A stretch of DNA of 64,000 nt from JAEUQQ01 sp963697285. Its GTDB lineage: Bacteria; Acidobacteriota; Vicinamibacteria; Vicinamibacterales; JAFNAJ01. Where the stretch lies: assembly GCA_963697285.1 (NCBI GenBank), contig CAVONI010000011.1:806001-870000 (forward strand), given 5' to 3'. Below the pieces are notes generated by a model. It was not told where the DNA came from. It worked only from the letters and a program-made list of their open reading frames with translations, and did not search any database. Shown here piece by piece: positions 63,018 through 64,000 of the stretch. The position numbers and the translations under genes are program-made. The stretch's first letter is position 1. Each line of letters starts with the position of its first letter.

Positions 63018-64000
63018 ATGCTCAACCGCACACGCATCACCGGACTCCTCGCCGCCGCGGCGATTGTCGCGCTTCAGCCCACGGGGCACGCCCAGCAGCG
63101 CTGGACGTACCCGGAGACGTCGACGATCCACGTCGACACGTATCACGGGACGCAGGTTCCCGATCCGTACCGCTGGCTCGAAGACGACAACTCGGCGCAG
63201 ACGAAGCAGTGGGTCGAAGCGCAGAATGCCGTCACCTTCGGCTACCTGAAGACCATTCCGTTCCGCGACGCGCTGCGGGCCCGCCTCGACGCGCTGCAGA
63301 ACTACCCGAAGTACACGGCGCCCTCGCGACGAGGCACGCGCTACTTCTTCTCGAAGAACACCGGGCTCCAGGAACAGTCGGTGCTCTACACGCAGGTCGG
63401 GCTCGACGGCGTGCCAGAGGTACTCCTCGATCCCAACACCTTCGCGAAGGACGGCACGTCGCGCCTGACGACGTTCTCGCCCTCGCGCGACGGCAAGGTC
63501 GCAGTCTACGGCGTCTCGCGCAGCGGATCGGACTGGCAGGACTACCTCGTGCTCGACCTGGCGACGAAGCAGCCGCTCAGCGACAAGATCGAGTGGGTGA
63601 AGGTCTCGGGTGTCGCCTGGCGGGGCAACGGCTTCTTCTACAGCCGCTATCCCGCGCCGGCACCGGGCCAGGCGCTGTCGGGCCGCAACGAGGATCACCG
63701 CGTCTACTTCCACACGGTCGGCACCCCCCAGTCAGCCGACACGCTGGTATACCAGGACCCGAAGAACCCGCAGCGTTTCCACGGGGTGCGCACCACCGAC
63801 GACGAGCGGTTCGCGATCCTGACCATCTCTGATCGCGGCAAAGGCAAGAAGGGCAACGCGGTGTTCGTCCGTGACTTCGCGAAGAACGAGACGACCTTCA
63901 AGCCGCTCATCGGTGACATCACCGATGACAGCTTCGGCGTGATCGACCACGTGAACGGCGTGATGCTCGTCGAGACCAACCGCAACGCGCCGAACGGGCG
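63018..64000 (+). CDS. Prolyl oligopeptidase family protein (S9A), 3' end outside the window
   Basis: First 327 residues. ATG at 63018 is preferred over 63012 because AGGAG ends directly before the earlier codon. A signal peptide (ITGLLAAAAIVALQPTGHAQ) is followed by the S9A N terminus: VDTYHGTQVPDPYRWLEDDNSAQTKQWVEAQN, then YFFSKNTGLQEQSVLY, and propeller strands TTFSPSRDGKVAVYGVSRSGSDWQ and GFFYSRYPAP. The catalytic hydrolase domain lies beyond 64000. It probably degrades proline-containing peptides released by the tricorn homologue, with which it forms an operon. Confidence 0.92.
   Translation, partial: MLNRTRITGLLAAAAIVALQPTGHAQQRWTYPETSTIHVDTYHGTQVPDPYRWLEDDNSAQTKQWVEAQNAVTFGYLKTIPFRDALRARLDALQNYPKYTAPSRRGTRYFFSKNTGLQEQSVLYTQVGLDGVPEVLLDPNTFAKDGTSRLTTFSPSRDGKVAVYGVSRSGSDWQDYLVLDLATKQPLSDKIEWVKVSGVAWRGNGFFYSRYPAPAPGQALSGRNEDHRVYFHTVGTPQSADTLVYQDPKNPQRFHGVRTTDDERFAILTISDRGKGKKGNAVFVRDFAKNETTFKPLIGDITDDSFGVIDHVNGVMLVETNRNAPNG

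Noticed and set aside
60894..63713. Minus-strand open frame of 939 codons
   Set aside because: Mirror frame of the tricorn and prolyl oligopeptidase genes; composition (Val/Arg/Asp/Glu) is the usual antisense pattern at high GC.
1..64000. Integrated phage or plasmid segment
   Set aside because: No integrase, tRNA attachment site, structural phage genes or replication genes were seen; base composition is uniform.

Overview
This is a high-GC bacterial window (third codon positions almost all G or C) densely packed with short-spaced operons. The best guess is an Acidobacteriota genome of the Vicinamibacterales type. The grounds are a PEP-CTERM protein, a tricorn protease homologue, TolB-propeller/amidohydrolase proteins, a Sec-type (clade II) nitrous oxide reductase cluster, and an interspersed palindrome with core TTGGGGTCTGACCCCAA, which I associate with that group. 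No rRNA, tRNA, CRISPR array, integrase or transposase was seen.

Layout. 1-4.3 kb: end of a nitroreductase, a macro-domain gene remnant cut at a palindromic repeat, an NfnAB/SudAB-type flavoprotein pair and a DUF302 protein. 4.6-7.1 kb: an APC permease and a CHRD/PEP-CTERM protein behind a sigma54-like promoter. 7.4-16.8 kb: a phosphosignalling and cell-wall operon (YbjN-like, FHA, PP2C, Ser/Thr kinase, FtsW/RodA, transpeptidase, FHA) like the actinobacterial fha-pstP-rodA-pbpA-pkn cluster. 16.9 kb: pdxH. 18-29.4 kb: a respiratory operon (NAD(P)H-type FAD/ferredoxin protein, Rieske protein, cytochrome b, pentaheme cytochrome c, nosZ, NosB-like protein, nosD, nosF, nosL, nosY) that would link quinol oxidation to N2O reduction. 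29.6-39.8 kb: a glycosidase-like exported protein, a CARDB protein, a caspase/lipase pair, an MgtC/DUF4010 membrane protein, an exported methyltransferase, an M64 peptidase, a GIDE-like relic and an SRPBCC protein. 39.9-44 kb: a GntR-ABC exporter operon and an epimerase. 44.1-51.1 kb: a probable cyanophycin or beta-aspartyl dipeptide utilisation operon (cyanophycinase, TolB-amidohydrolase, IadA, YfcC carrier). 51.4-52.5 kb: MsrB and a membrane protein. 52.5-59.4 kb: a minus-strand module of a possible small peptide, a metacaspase and a giant hydrolase-hydrolase-CHAT-repeat protein. 59.6-64 kb: a tricorn homologue and the start of a prolyl oligopeptidase.

The most novel content is the pair of caspase-plus-alpha/beta-hydrolase loci (32.0-34.7 kb and 52.5-59.4 kb). 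They are unrelated in order and architecture, yet both couple a caspase-fold protease to a Ser hydrolase. The larger one adds a CHAT protease, a hydrolase domain that has lost its nucleophile and a helical repeat tail, which suggests a protease-activated lipase or cell-death type system.

A caution applies throughout. At least seven otherwise intact genes are split by single-base indels, nearly all +1, mostly beside short G/C runs. Removing one base restores divisibility by three and family alignment in each tested case. Assembly errors are the simplest explanation, so these genes are described as single units.
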